From: JBDKGH01 sp039798265
Lineage (GTDB): Bacteria > Bacteroidota > Bacteroidia > Flavobacteriales_D > Sanyastnellaceae
Direction of reading: 5' to 3'
DNA length: 64,000 nt
Assembly (NCBI GenBank): GCA_039798265.1
Contig: JBDKGH010000027.1
Span: forward strand, 8,859 to 72,858
This document shows, in pieces, positions 25,722 through 33,865 of the stretch. The stretch's first letter is position 1; each line of letters starts with the position of its first letter. The position numbers and the translations under genes are program-made. Below the pieces are notes generated by a model. It did no database searches. It was not told the origin of the DNA and worked only from the letters and a program-made list of their open reading frames with translations.

Positions 25722-25954
25722 TTCTCTGCCTTCGGTTTGTACATGATAGCGAATCCGATGAAGATATAGCCAGCCAATACGACCATAGGAGCAAGAGTAA
25801 TACGACGGAAGCTAAACAATTCATCTCCATTGAAAACGTTAGGGTCTGGAGATCCGCCACCGCTCATCATAAGGTAACCAACGAGAAGAATAACGAGGCC
25901 AATACCCAAGAGGATATAGTTTTTGCGGCCCATTGCAAAAGATAGTTTGCTCAT
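25718..25954 (-). CDS. DUF3098 small membrane protein
   Basis: A 78-residue protein with two transmembrane helices (about 11-30, YILLGIGLVILLVGYLMMSGG, and 52-72, LAPMVVLAGYIFIGFAIMY) and the family marks MGRKNY, GGGSPDPNVFN and FSFRRIT. The function is unknown. In Bacteroidota the gene normally sits between ftsX and uppP; here uppP follows with a four-base overlap, but a DinB-family gene, not ftsX, is upstream. The operon link with uppP suggests a role in the cell envelope or division. Confidence 0.88.
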   Translation of the reverse strand: MSKLSFAMGRKNYILLGIGLVILLVGYLMMSGGGSPDPNVFNGDELFSFRRITLAPMVVLAGYIFIGFAIMYKPKAEK

Positions 25955-26011
25955 TGTCTTTCAAAAAAATAGATGGCACGAAGTTAACGAAAATCCGTGG
26001 TCGGGCGACCT

Positions 26012-26527
26012 TTATTGGCCGAGGTATTTTTCACGAATCACTTTGAGGTGGTGAAGGCTGTGTCCTACTACCATATAGCCTATTCCGCGCACATTCACGC
26101 TCAATCCATTGGCTTGCCCGGTGGCATCGAGCATCTTTTCGGTCATTTGTTCGAAAAGCACTCTTGTGCTCGCTCGTACCGCTCTGAAATCGGCCAGTGT
26201 CATGGCATTGCTCGTGGGTATTTCTTTAGCATTTAAAATGTAGTCGTCCTCCTCAAACCCATTCAACGGAGTTGCATCGAACCGAGAAAAGCGTAGTGCA
26301 CGATAGGCAAATATGCGCTCACAGTCGATAATGTGGCGCAATACTTCGTGCGCGGTCCATTTGCCAGGAGCATAAGCGTAATGACCTTCTTCTTCCGTGA
26401 GCGATTCAATGAGACGCTCTGTTTCTTGAGCAGAGGCATCAAGAGCGTCTAAGAGGTTATTTTGCGCCACTAAACCGAGGTAATAATGGTAATACGGAGG
26501 AACTTCCGTTAATGCTGGTTTATGCAT
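26012..26527 (-). CDS. DinB superfamily protein
   Basis: About 171 residues from the ATG at 26527; an ATG at 26566 adds 13 residues, but homologs begin at MxKPxxxEVPPYYxxY. It is a DinB_2-type four-helix bundle with the conserved histidines GKWTAHEVLRHIIDCERI and, near the end, GHSLHHLKVIREKYL, which together form the metal site. Family members are metal-dependent thiol- or bacillithiol-linked enzymes, or damage-inducible proteins of unclear activity. FSRFDATPLNGFEEDDY is typical of the Bacteroidota group. No functional partner is evident nearby. Confidence 0.85.
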   Translation of the reverse strand: MHKPALTEVPPYYHYYLGLVAQNNLLDALDASAQETERLIESLTEEEGHYAYAPGKWTAHEVLRHIIDCERIFAYRALRFSRFDATPLNGFEEDDYILNAKEIPTSNAMTLADFRAVRASTRVLFEQMTEKMLDATGQANGLSVNVRGIGYMVVGHSLHHLKVIREKYLGQ

Positions 26528-26610
26528 GGTAAGTCGAAAAAGAAATGTTCGATCAAATGTAGACAAGCGCAGCTCACCTTACCGAAAGTTTTTAGAATGA
26601 TTATAGTAGC

Positions 26611-27282
26611 CTACAATCGTAAGGCCTTCATCTGGCTTTTTTTCTTTCTATTTAATCCCCGCAGAATAGTATAGATGGATAGGCTAATGATAGCGGCGAA
26701 AAAGCACCAGACAGAAAGGATGTAATGCTGGTAAAAAACACTGGTAATGAGAAAGGAAAGGGCAATCGAACTCCCTAAGATCCACATTCGTGGGATGTGA
26801 GATAAAAAGGAAGGAAGGATAGTTACGACGGCATAAATGACAATGGTAGTAAGGTCAAAGGAGGACGGATACTCTCGGTAATAAACAATGTGTTTCCCTT
26901 CAATTGCAGAGTCTACAGGATAGAGATACTGGCAATAGATAAAGTACAGACTTAAGGCACCTCCTAAAGCCACTAAGATTTTTTGTAACACAGAGCGCTG
27001 TTCTCTTTTTTCGAGTAACAGAATGGATAGTGGCACCCAAAAAGGCCATACCACCTGAGCGAAAAAGAGAAACACATGTGTGGCAAAATGCGCTACTAAA
27101 CCCTCGGCATGGGATCGGAGTTGTATCCAAAGCAAGCCCTCAGTTAATTGCTGTATTCCGAAGATGAACGGAATACAAGCAAATAACAGCTGAGCGCGGT
27201 GTTGCCTTGTTTTTATAGCGGCTATTCCTACTAAACTAATAGCTGCGCCAGCTGTAAAGCTAGCTGTTGCCGAGAAACACAT
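26611..27282 (-). CDS. DUF6629 family membrane protein
   Basis: A 223-residue protein with seven predicted transmembrane helices and the diagnostic N-terminus MCFSATASFTAG. Other conserved parts are FGIQQLTEGLLWI and WPFWVPLSILLLE. No function is known for the family. It is short, basic at the C-terminus (LNRKKKSQMK) and likely sits in the inner membrane. It is separated from the SHOCT gene by 19 bp on the downstream-to-upstream axis and is probably part of the same minus-strand run. Confidence 0.8.
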   Translation of the reverse strand: MCFSATASFTAGAAISLVGIAAIKTRQHRAQLLFACIPFIFGIQQLTEGLLWIQLRSHAEGLVAHFATHVFLFFAQVVWPFWVPLSILLLEKREQRSVLQKILVALGGALSLYFIYCQYLYPVDSAIEGKHIVYYREYPSSFDLTTIVIYAVVTILPSFLSHIPRMWILGSSIALSFLITSVFYQHYILSVWCFFAAIISLSIYTILRGLNRKKKSQMKALRL

Positions 27283-27301
27283 AGGCGAAAGGTTGTAGTG
27301 C

Positions 27302-27514
27302 TTAAATGTTGAGAATGGCTGATTTTTCTAAAAATTCTTCCTTGCTGATCTCCCCATTGGCATAGCGCTTTTGGAGAATATCAAGGGGTGTATCTTTTTT
27401 GTTTTTCATTCCAGGAACGCGATAGGGGAGGAAAAAAATCCACAACACAAATCCACCCCAGATGAACCACCAAATCAGGTGCATGCCCCAGTATTGATAA
27501 TGTTGATCAAGCAT
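27302..27514 (-). CDS. Small SHOCT-domain membrane protein
   Basis: 70 residues from the ATG at 27514; an earlier in-frame ATG at 27562 would add a hydrophobic leader and cannot be excluded. A single transmembrane helix (GMHLIWWFIWGGFVLWIFFLP) is followed by a short C-terminal SHOCT domain (DILQKRYANGEISKEEFLEK), a motif found at the ends of many small membrane proteins and thought to aid oligomer formation. The gene is close to a BON-domain protein upstream, a stress-response type neighbour. Confidence 0.72.
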   Translation of the reverse strand: MLDQHYQYWGMHLIWWFIWGGFVLWIFFLPYRVPGMKNKKDTPLDILQKRYANGEISKEEFLEKSAILNI

Positions 27515-27566
27515 ATGCGTTTGTAGTAAGAAAGGTGAGTGAATTAAACCAATGAGTAACAAACCA

Positions 27567-28235
27567 TTAATTGAGCGCGTACTCGTGATCTACGGTGAGT
27601 TCGTTGTACACGTGGTAGATACCGGGGGTATTCCAAGCTATTCGCTCTGCCTCTTCTTTTTGAAACCAAGAGTTCACGCTTCCGCTGAGTGTTACGGTGG
27701 TTCCAGATACGGCCACATGCACATTGGTAGTATCAATAGACCAACTGCGTTCAAGCGCATCTTCTACGTCTTTCTTTTCCAAGGCTTGTTTTATTTCCGC
27801 TTTGATCTTGATCAGATCTACTACACCCACTACACCGGTCAAAAAGCGAACAGCATTTTTGGCTGCTTCTCGTTGATAGTTCCAGTGCAACTCGCCTTCG
27901 AGGGTTACCCAGCCGTTTTCAACTTTTACAGCTACTTTATCTGCTGGTATTGTCCAATTGGATTTGAAGGCATGCAATACAGCGTTGGCAATATCGAAGT
28001 CTGATTTTTGCCAAGAATGGGGAAAATGAACCTCGATGTTTTCCACGATGGCTTTTACACCTTTTACTCGTTTGGCCGCAGCTTCGGCTTCTTTTTTCTT
28101 GGCATAGCTATCCACTACTCCGGTAAGGGATATGACGCCGTCCTTGGCAGTAACTCCAATTTCTGCTGCGTGCAATAAGGGTTCCCAAAGAATGGCGTTT
28201 TGCACATCAAGTTGTAATTCTGAATTTGTTTTCAT
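27567..28235 (-). CDS. Triple BON-domain protein (OsmY-like, no signal peptide)
   Basis: About 222 residues from the ATG at 28235, holding three BON (bacterial OsmY and nodulation) domains in tandem at about 3-70, 78-145 and 150-220; each shows the V-x-V-x-x-G-x-V-x-L-x-G pattern, for example VTAKDGVISLTGVVDS and VAVSGTTVTLSGSVNS. BON domains bind lipid or membrane surfaces and are associated with osmotic and envelope stress. Unlike E. coli OsmY, no signal peptide is seen, so it is probably cytosolic. The gene faces an operator-like repeat shared with the ABC genes on the other strand. Confidence 0.88.
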   Translation of the reverse strand: MKTNSELQLDVQNAILWEPLLHAAEIGVTAKDGVISLTGVVDSYAKKKEAEAAAKRVKGVKAIVENIEVHFPHSWQKSDFDIANAVLHAFKSNWTIPADKVAVKVENGWVTLEGELHWNYQREAAKNAVRFLTGVVGVVDLIKIKAEIKQALEKKDVEDALERSWSIDTTNVHVAVSGTTVTLSGSVNSWFQKEEAERIAWNTPGIYHVYNELTVDHEYALN

Positions 28236-28266
28236 AGGGTACATCAAGTCATTCGAAAGTGAATGA

Positions 28267-28342
28267 TTGATGCATCAAAGTTGGACCTCTCATCAACAAT
28301 TTTTCTTACATAATTCACACTATGAATTACATGATTCACACT
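28267..28342. promoter_or_regulatory. Operator-like repeats between divergent genes
   Basis: The 191-bp gap between the BON gene and the ABC pair holds TTGATGCATCAA (28267-28278, a 12-bp palindrome), an inverted repeat TAATTCA-CACTA-TGAATTA (28311-28329), and two direct copies of ATTCACACT (28313-28321 and 28334-28342) spaced 21 bp, two helical turns. This looks like a regulator binding region that could control one or both genes. No protein binding is demonstrated. Confidence 0.55.
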
Positions 28343-28426
28343 CTAGTTATAGGGAGATTTTTTTATTTAAAAAAAAAGTCAGTTTATCCGACCTTTGCAT
28401 CTTACCATATGTAGGAGTGTAGCGAA

Positions 28427-29344
28427 GTGAAATTTTATTGGATTCTTCAGCTTAAAATGGCACACCGAAAGGTGTTGGATTCCGGCATTCATCCCATGCT
28501 CGCTTATCTATTGCTGTTGCTTCTTTTAATAGGAGGTGGTGTTGGGCTCTTTAGCAGAACACATTATGCAGCTCCTATTATTGTGCTTATTGCAGCATGG
28601 TCGATGCTTAGCTTATCGGAGAATAGAAGAGTAGCATTTCTCTCAGGTATTTTTGGCGATCGAAAAGCGAAAAGCGTGCGAGTGGTTGAGAACATCAGTG
28701 TGTCCATTCCATTTGCAATGCTTTTATTGTTCTACCAACAATGGTTATGGTGCCTTATGCTCATCGTCTGCTCGGTGCTTTTGGCCTTGAGTCGATTGAA
28801 CACAGCGTTTGATGTCGTAGTGCCTACTCCGTTCGCTAAACGTCCTTACGAAATGATGGTGGGTTTTAGGAAAGCATTGCTATTGATAATTGCGGCTTAC
28901 ACATTAGCGGCTATCGCTGGTTACAATGGATATTACCATTTATGCGTGTTTGCGTTCCTTTTTCTGTTTTTAATGTGTATGTCTTTCTATAATGTACCCG
29001 AAAGGGAATACTTCGTTTGGGTGCACGCCATGAGCGCTCAGATTTTTTTATTGAAGAAAATGAGTGCGGCATCTTATGGAGCTTCACTACTTGCTCTTCC
29101 TGTATTGGTGTTGTTACTACTTTTCTTTCCGAATGAAGCGGTTAACACACTCTTGTTTTTTGGTTTGGGCATGTTGTATTTATGGCTGATGGTAATTGCC
29201 AAGTACACCTCCTTTCCTTATGAGGTAAGCATTTCGGTGGGTGTATTGATGGCGATGAGTTTGAGTTTCCCTCCGTTTGTGATTGTTTTGATCCCCTATT
29301 TTTTCAACCGCTCAGTGAAGCGATTAAATCAATATTTAGTATGA
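28427..29344 (+). CDS. Polytopic membrane protein, likely ABC exporter permease
   Basis: A 305-residue, strongly hydrophobic protein with about nine membrane helices and few charged residues (LAYLLLLLLLIGGGVGLF, AAPIIVLIAAWSM, AMLLLFYQQWLWCLMLIVC, ...). It does not match a permease family I recognise, but its gene overlaps that of an ABC ATPase by four bases (ATGA), which is the usual permease-ATPase order. The start chosen is GTG at 28427, 6 bases after a purine-rich stretch; an ATG at 28457 is possible. The transported substrate is unknown. Confidence 0.7.
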   Translation: MKFYWILQLKMAHRKVLDSGIHPMLAYLLLLLLLIGGGVGLFSRTHYAAPIIVLIAAWSMLSLSENRRVAFLSGIFGDRKAKSVRVVENISVSIPFAMLLLFYQQWLWCLMLIVCSVLLALSRLNTAFDVVVPTPFAKRPYEMMVGFRKALLLIIAAYTLAAIAGYNGYYHLCVFAFLFLFLMCMSFYNVPEREYFVWVHAMSAQIFLLKKMSAASYGASLLALPVLVLLLLFFPNEAVNTLLFFGLGMLYLWLMVIAKYTSFPYEVSISVGVLMAMSLSFPPFVIVLIPYFFNRSVKRLNQYLV

Positions 29345-30030
29345 TTTCTATTCAATCTGTATCAAAGAAATTTGGATCGAATCAAGTACTTGACTCCATT
29401 AATCTAACCTTGCAATCGGGCAAAGTTTATGGGCTAATGGGTGAGAATGGCGCGGGTAAATCGACGCTTTTCCGATGCATGGCAGGTTTAGAGAGTCATG
29501 ATGGCCTCGTGATCGCTGATGCCGAACCCTTTAAAAATCATTTAGGGTTTTTAGAAACAGATCCTTTTTTCTTTTCAAAAATGACAGGTAGAGAGTACAT
29601 TCAATTGCTCATGAATGCTCGGGGCAAAAAAGGTGAAGTGAATGGACAATATCAATTGGAGGAAAGAAACATTTTCGATTTGCCCTTAGATCAATATGCT
29701 GTTAACTATTCTACAGGGATGAAGAAGAAGTTGGCCCTTCAAGCGATTTTATTACAGGACAACCAATATTATATCCTCGACGAGCCTTTCAATGGAGTGG
29801 ATATACAGAGTAATATTTTGATCACAGAAATTATTCTCCACTTAAAGGGACTTGGCAAGACACTCATCATATCCTCCCATATTTTTTCTACGCTACGCGA
29901 AACTTGTGATGAGATTTATTTATTAGAGAGAGGTAAGATCACTAAAACGATTTTCCCCAAGGATTATAATCAATTAGAAACTGATTTACGTTCGGCCGCT
30001 ACTGGGAATAAACTTCACTTCATCAAATAG
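29341..30030 (+). CDS. ABC transporter ATP-binding protein
   Basis: A 229-residue ATPase with a complete set of motifs: Walker A GENGAGKSTLF, a signature YSTGMKKKLAL (the LSGGQ loop altered to YSTGM, seen in ABC-2 export ATPases), Walker B YYILDEPFNGVD, and the switch histidine in IISSHIF. Its four-base overlap with the upstream membrane-protein gene indicates a single two-gene transporter. No further subunit is encoded before the tRNA gene. Short and atypical signature loops are common in exporters of antibiotics or lipids, but nothing fixes the substrate. Confidence 0.88.
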   Translation: MISIQSVSKKFGSNQVLDSINLTLQSGKVYGLMGENGAGKSTLFRCMAGLESHDGLVIADAEPFKNHLGFLETDPFFFSKMTGREYIQLLMNARGKKGEVNGQYQLEERNIFDLPLDQYAVNYSTGMKKKLALQAILLQDNQYYILDEPFNGVDIQSNILITEIILHLKGLGKTLIISSHIFSTLRETCDEIYLLERGKITKTIFPKDYNQLETDLRSAATGNKLHFIK

Positions 30031-30190
30031 AAGTGGTGATTTACAGGGATGTTGAATATTATGTGATCCTTATCTAGTGGTCAATTCGCCGAATTTTTAT
30101 GGAATTTGCTTAGACAATAAACAAGTTGACTTTACCCTGACTGAAGTGCGAAGTGGCGCATTGACTGTATGGACAATAGACTAGCCCAAA
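30031..30190. other. Non-coding spacer after the ABC pair
   Basis: No recognisable gene. A short reading frame near 30126-30176 (DFTLTEVRSGALTVW) is too short and has no start; it could be the remains of a coding region or chance. No strong terminator is seen right after the ABC ATPase gene. Confidence 0.5.
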
Positions 30191-30198
30191 AACAAAAA

Positions 30199-30227
30199 AG
30201 GCTATCTCAGTTGATCTGAAATAGCCT
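30199..30227 (-). terminator. Terminator of the tRNA-Leu transcript
   Basis: On the minus strand the inverted repeat AGGCTATTTCAG and its complement, with one wobble, is followed by a T run (30191-30199 read in reverse). It sits about 12 bases downstream of the tRNA gene. Confidence 0.75.
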
Positions 30228-30238
30228 TTCATCTTTTG

Positions 30239-30320
30239 TACCCAGAGTGGGAATCGAACCCACACGTCCGAGGACACACGATTTTGAGTCGTGCGCGTCT
30301 ACCAGTTCCGCCATCTAGGC
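30239..30320 (-). tRNA. tRNA-Leu (anticodon CAA)
   Basis: An 82-base tRNA in reverse orientation. The acceptor stem GCCTAGA pairs with TCTGGGT (two G-U wobbles); the D-arm GGCGGAACTGGTAGACGC, anticodon stem CACGA/TCGTG with loop CTCAAAA (anticodon CAA), a short extra arm TGTCCTCGGACG and T-arm GTGGG-TTCGATT-CCCAC all fold. It decodes UUG leucine codons. CCA is not encoded at the 3' end. It lies alone, between a plus-strand ABC gene and a minus-strand unknown gene. Confidence 0.95.
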
Positions 30321-30356
30321 ATTAAGCCTCCCGATTGTCGGGTGAAAATCGGGTTG

Positions 30357-30383
30357 CAAATATACGCAAAGTCAGTCATACAA
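30357..30383 (-). promoter_or_regulatory. Putative tRNA-Leu promoter with leader hairpin downstream
   Basis: On the minus strand TATATTTG (30357-30364) follows a TTG (30381-30383) by 16 bases, a Bacteroidota-type promoter whose -33 element lies within the end of the neighbouring coding gene. Between the promoter and the tRNA is an inverted repeat CCCGAT/ATCGGG (30331-30336 and 30348-30353) that could fold in the 5' leader removed by RNase P. Confidence 0.6.
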
Positions 30384-31904
30384 GCCAAATCGAACTGATT
30401 TTCCTGTGCTAAATCCAAGAAGTAGAGGTTGATTGGGTTCAAAATCAGTGAGTTCGGGCTGGAGGAGCTCATCGCTTTGTTTGTTGTCCCGGCTTATAAA
30501 GCGGTTTATTTGACCGCCACTCGATAATTGAACTCTTGTGGTGACGCTGTTTTGACTTCCGTTCCAACTACTGGCAGAGCCATCGGGCTTGCTAGACAAT
30601 CGTTCTTGATTGTCTTTACTGTCGTTAAAAAAGAACATCCAATCGTCTCCCTTTTTACCAAAGTGGTAGCCGTAGTGCTGAGCGTAATTGTTGAGACGAC
30701 TTTGATTTTTGGCAATGCTCGAAGCCCAGTTTATTTTTCCAGCGTCATTTAATTGTAAAGCAATGATATCACCATGATGATAAGTGTATTCAATGTATTG
30801 TCTGCCGGTGCTGATGTCATTCATCATGCGCTCGGTGATGTAGTAGCGCTCACCAATCAACAGGGTATTCCCATTTTCTTCAATCACGAGGTGGTCAAGA
30901 AAAAGATCGTTGATCGATTTGTCTTTTTGCATTTCACGCTCATTGAGATAAAGCTCCAATAGCTTTTTAGGCAGGGCCATATAAGCCGCAGCAGCCAAGT
31001 CTTTAGCCTCGGGCAGTAGCCGGAAATAAAAGGTGCCTGCTACCGAAAAATTGAAATTGTTGGTGTAAAATCCAGCGATCACCAATTCGTTTTGTGTGTT
31101 CAAATCAAACTGGATAGAAATGATGTTTTTGTCTTTCAAACTCACATCGTATTCTTCCAATTTATTCTCGATGTGGTTGTAGTAAAACACTTCATACCGC
31201 CCAGCTTGTGGCTTCAAAAAAGAGTTGGACGAACGCGAGGGCTTTTCACCACTCATGAGATATACATTGGCCGAGTTGTCGAGTAAATAGTTATGCACTT
31301 GCACGATGTCTTGCGCATACGGAAGCTCAAGGTTTTTTTCCCAAATCAAATCGAGGTCGGGCGAGTAACATCGAAAGTCAAAGGTCTCATTGGTTTTACG
31401 TTCAAAAGGAGGATCAAAAAAGGTGATGAAGTATTTTTTATTGGGACTCACCTCTACGGTAAAACGGGGCTGGCTTGCTCGGTTATCGGCAGGCACTTTA
31501 TGCACCAGTATTGGTTGTGTTTTGAGTTTTCCAGAAAAGTCAATAAAACTCGAGTAGGCTTCAATTTGATTGTTCTCTTTACGGATGCCGGTAGTAAAAA
31601 GGATAAAGTAATCTGCAAAGGGAATGAGGTAGCGAAAGTTCTGCTCGCAATCTGTTATTTGGGGAATATCTATTCGCTCTCTCCATGTTTGTTGCATGGT
31701 GGCGTATTCTATTTTACTTAGGTAGATGGCGTCTTCACGAGCGTCTATTTCTTCAAATTCAAAAAAGAAAAGGGAATCAAAAGCCAATGCTCCCACCTGC
31801 GCCATATCACGAGAGGTTTTGTATTCCGGAGAAAACAATAGGGTGTCTTGAGCTGCGCTTGGCAGCATCAAGAGAGAAGTGATTATGGCCAAGAGAATGC
31901 GCAT
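30372..31904 (-). CDS. Exported protein of unknown function
   Basis: A 510-residue protein with a clear N-terminal signal peptide (MRILLAIITSLLMLPSAAQ) and no cysteine lipobox. The mature part alternates beta-strand stretches with polar loops (for example FADYFILFTTGIRK, KKYFITFFDPPF, ELVIAGFYTNNF, GNTLLIGERYYI) in a way that suggests a beta-propeller-like fold; no family motif or T9SS tail is recognised. It lies 25 bp downstream of rseP, in the same direction, which may mean co-transcription with ribE-rseP. Function unknown. Confidence 0.72.
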   Translation of the reverse strand: MRILLAIITSLLMLPSAAQDTLLFSPEYKTSRDMAQVGALAFDSLFFFEFEEIDAREDAIYLSKIEYATMQQTWRERIDIPQITDCEQNFRYLIPFADYFILFTTGIRKENNQIEAYSSFIDFSGKLKTQPILVHKVPADNRASQPRFTVEVSPNKKYFITFFDPPFERKTNETFDFRCYSPDLDLIWEKNLELPYAQDIVQVHNYLLDNSANVYLMSGEKPSRSSNSFLKPQAGRYEVFYYNHIENKLEEYDVSLKDKNIISIQFDLNTQNELVIAGFYTNNFNFSVAGTFYFRLLPEAKDLAAAAYMALPKKLLELYLNEREMQKDKSINDLFLDHLVIEENGNTLLIGERYYITERMMNDISTGRQYIEYTYHHGDIIALQLNDAGKINWASSIAKNQSRLNNYAQHYGYHFGKKGDDWMFFFNDSKDNQERLSSKPDGSASSWNGSQNSVTTRVQLSSGGQINRFISRDNKQSDELLQPELTDFEPNQPLLLGFSTGKSVRFGLYD

Positions 31905-31929
31905 ACTTGGCAGCTGGAGTATTAAAGGA

Positions 31930-33240
31930 TTATTTGCTCAACGCGCGCACAATGTCCATGCCGTTGCCATATAGCATAAGACCGAGTAGCAACACCATAC
32001 CCACCATTTGGGCTCGTTCCATGATTTTTTGACTTACAGCTTTACCTGTAATCATTTCCCATAGAAGAAACATAACGTGTCCGCCGTCAAGAGCCGGTAT
32101 CGGTAGTATATTCATGAAAGCAAGTATCAACGAGATAAATGCAGTACGCTCCCAAAAGGCCGCCCAGTCCCACTCGTTAGGAAAAAGTTGAGCGAAAGTG
32201 GCAAATCCACCAACTTGTTTTGCTCCTGATTTAGAAAAAATGAATTTTAACTGACTGCTATAGTCGGTAATGGTATTCCATGCTTCTTTGAATCCTGCCG
32301 GAATGGCTTCGAAAAAGGAATAATCGCGGTGTTGAATGTCGAAATAATCCAAGCCATTTTTTGGGGCAAAGCCAATGGAGCCTTCAGTGGTTACGGGTAC
32401 TTCCAAGCGTAAACTTTCACCATTGCGCTGAATGTGGAGTACAACGGTTTTACCAGCGTTGGCTTTAATGGTGCGTTGTATATCTTGAAAATAGATCGAG
32501 TAAAAATGATTGATGCCCACCACGCTGTCACCTTTTTTCAACCCTGCTTTTTCTGCCGGTTGGCCAGCGATAATAGAATCAACTAAACAAGGAAAACGAA
32601 GTGCGAAGGCACTGCGCACGCCACTATCCACAAGCATTTGACCGAAGTTTTCGGGTAATGCCAGTTGAATATCATTTCCAAATCGACGCACAGTAACGGT
32701 GCGAACATCATCGAGCAAAAGAGATTTACTGATGGAGTTGAAACTGACAGGTGCCTCGCCGTCAAGAGCGATCACTTGATCACCATCACGAAATCCAAAT
32801 TGATACATCAACGGATCGCAATGCACGCCATAAATTGCTTTATCAGCGGGTAGATAATCTTTACCCCAAACACCCAAAACGATAGCGTAAATAACTATAC
32901 CCAAAATCACATTTACGGTAACACCGCCAATCATAATGATGAGTCGTTGCCATGCTGGCTTTGCGCGAAACTCCCATGGTTCGGCTGGTTTGGCGAGTTG
33001 GTCTTTATCCATACTCTCATCTACCATTCCAGCTATTTTCACATAACCGCCCAAAGGAAGCCATCCAATTCCGTATTCGGTTTCGCCGATTTTTTTCTTC
33101 AGTACAGAGAAGTAGGGGTCAAAAAAGAGGTAGAATTTTTCTACGCGCGTTTTGAATAGTTTGGCAGGAATGAAGTGACCGGCTTCGTGAAGCACGATCA
33201 GTATAGATAAACTCAATAAAAGCTGAAGAGCAAGAATCAT
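31930..33240 (-). CDS. rseP: RIP metalloprotease (site-2 protease)
   Basis: A 436-residue intramembrane zinc protease. The zinc ligands are in LHEAGHFIPA (His18, Glu19, His22) and the third, aspartate, in PALDGGHVMFL near the C-terminus. Two PDZ-like domains sit between: one around residues 130-200 (FGFRDGDQVIALDGE) and a second around 220-300 (PAEKAGLKKGDSVVGINH). About four membrane helices complete the fold. RseP-type proteases cleave anti-sigma factors or signal-peptide remnants in the membrane. It sits downstream of riboflavin synthase (15 bp) with the unknown exported protein after it. Confidence 0.93.
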   Translation of the reverse strand: MILALQLLLSLSILIVLHEAGHFIPAKLFKTRVEKFYLFFDPYFSVLKKKIGETEYGIGWLPLGGYVKIAGMVDESMDKDQLAKPAEPWEFRAKPAWQRLIIMIGGVTVNVILGIVIYAIVLGVWGKDYLPADKAIYGVHCDPLMYQFGFRDGDQVIALDGEAPVSFNSISKSLLLDDVRTVTVRRFGNDIQLALPENFGQMLVDSGVRSAFALRFPCLVDSIIAGQPAEKAGLKKGDSVVGINHFYSIYFQDIQRTIKANAGKTVVLHIQRNGESLRLEVPVTTEGSIGFAPKNGLDYFDIQHRDYSFFEAIPAGFKEAWNTITDYSSQLKFIFSKSGAKQVGGFATFAQLFPNEWDWAAFWERTAFISLILAFMNILPIPALDGGHVMFLLWEMITGKAVSQKIMERAQMVGMVLLLGLMLYGNGMDIVRALSK

Positions 33241-33255
33241 CGGATGGTCATTATG

Positions 33256-33861
33256 TTATGCAAACGCCTGTGGCTGTATCTGCGAAAGGTAACGGGCAAC
33301 GTATTTACCAATTACATCAAATTCGAGGTTTACGGTATCCCCAACGTTTAGGGTGTGAAAGTTAGTGTGTTCGAAGGTATATGGGATAATGGCAACAGAA
33401 AAATATCCCGCACCACTGTCAACAACGGTAAGACTTACTCCGTTGATGGTAATACTGCCTTTTGGCACAGTAACGTGCTCGGGCGAAGGGGTGTACTGGA
33501 AAGAAAATTTCCAACTACCGTTCAACTCTTCTATTTGGGTGCATTGGGCGGTGAGGTCAACGTGTCCTTGAACAATGTGTCCATCGAGTCGGGCACCGAG
33601 TGTCATACTGCGCTCAAGGTTCACTTTAGTGCCCAATTGCCACTGATGAAGGTTAGTACGTTGCAAGGTTTCGTCAATGGCGGTTACGGTGTATTGCTCA
33701 TCCTCAATTTTTACCACTGTTAAGCAGCACCCATTGTGGGCTACGCTTTGATCTATGCGCAATTCATGAGTAAAAGCACTGGCCAAAGTGAAGTGAATAT
33801 TGCTTCCTTCGCGAGTGATATGTGTAACGAGACCGAGCGCCTCAATAATTCCTGTGAACAT
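33256..33861 (-). CDS. ribE: Riboflavin synthase, alpha subunit
   Basis: A 201-residue enzyme that converts two molecules of 6,7-dimethyl-8-ribityllumazine to riboflavin plus the pyrimidinedione. It consists of two homologous beta-barrel halves; typical marks are MFTGIIEALG at the very start, HNGCCLTVV, HIVQGHVDLTAQC and GSITINGVSLTVV. The full expected length is present. It is separated by 17 bases from the T9SS gene upstream and by 15 from rseP. No FMN riboswitch fits in the gap; an exact TACTTTTG box sits 4 bases before the ATG. Confidence 0.95.
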   Translation of the reverse strand: MFTGIIEALGLVTHITREGSNIHFTLASAFTHELRIDQSVAHNGCCLTVVKIEDEQYTVTAIDETLQRTNLHQWQLGTKVNLERSMTLGARLDGHIVQGHVDLTAQCTQIEELNGSWKFSFQYTPSPEHVTVPKGSITINGVSLTVVDSGAGYFSVAIIPYTFEHTNFHTLNVGDTVNLEFDVIGKYVARYLSQIQPQAFA

Positions 33862-33865
33862 AGGG

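Noticed and set aside
25236..25769. Open frame on the plus strand over uppP and DUF3098
   Set aside because: Both minus-strand genes are clearly real with conserved motifs; the reversed product shows no match.
30126..30180. Possible remnant coding fragment (DFTLTEVRSGALTVW)
   Set aside because: Too short and without a start or a neighbour to which it could belong; could be chance.
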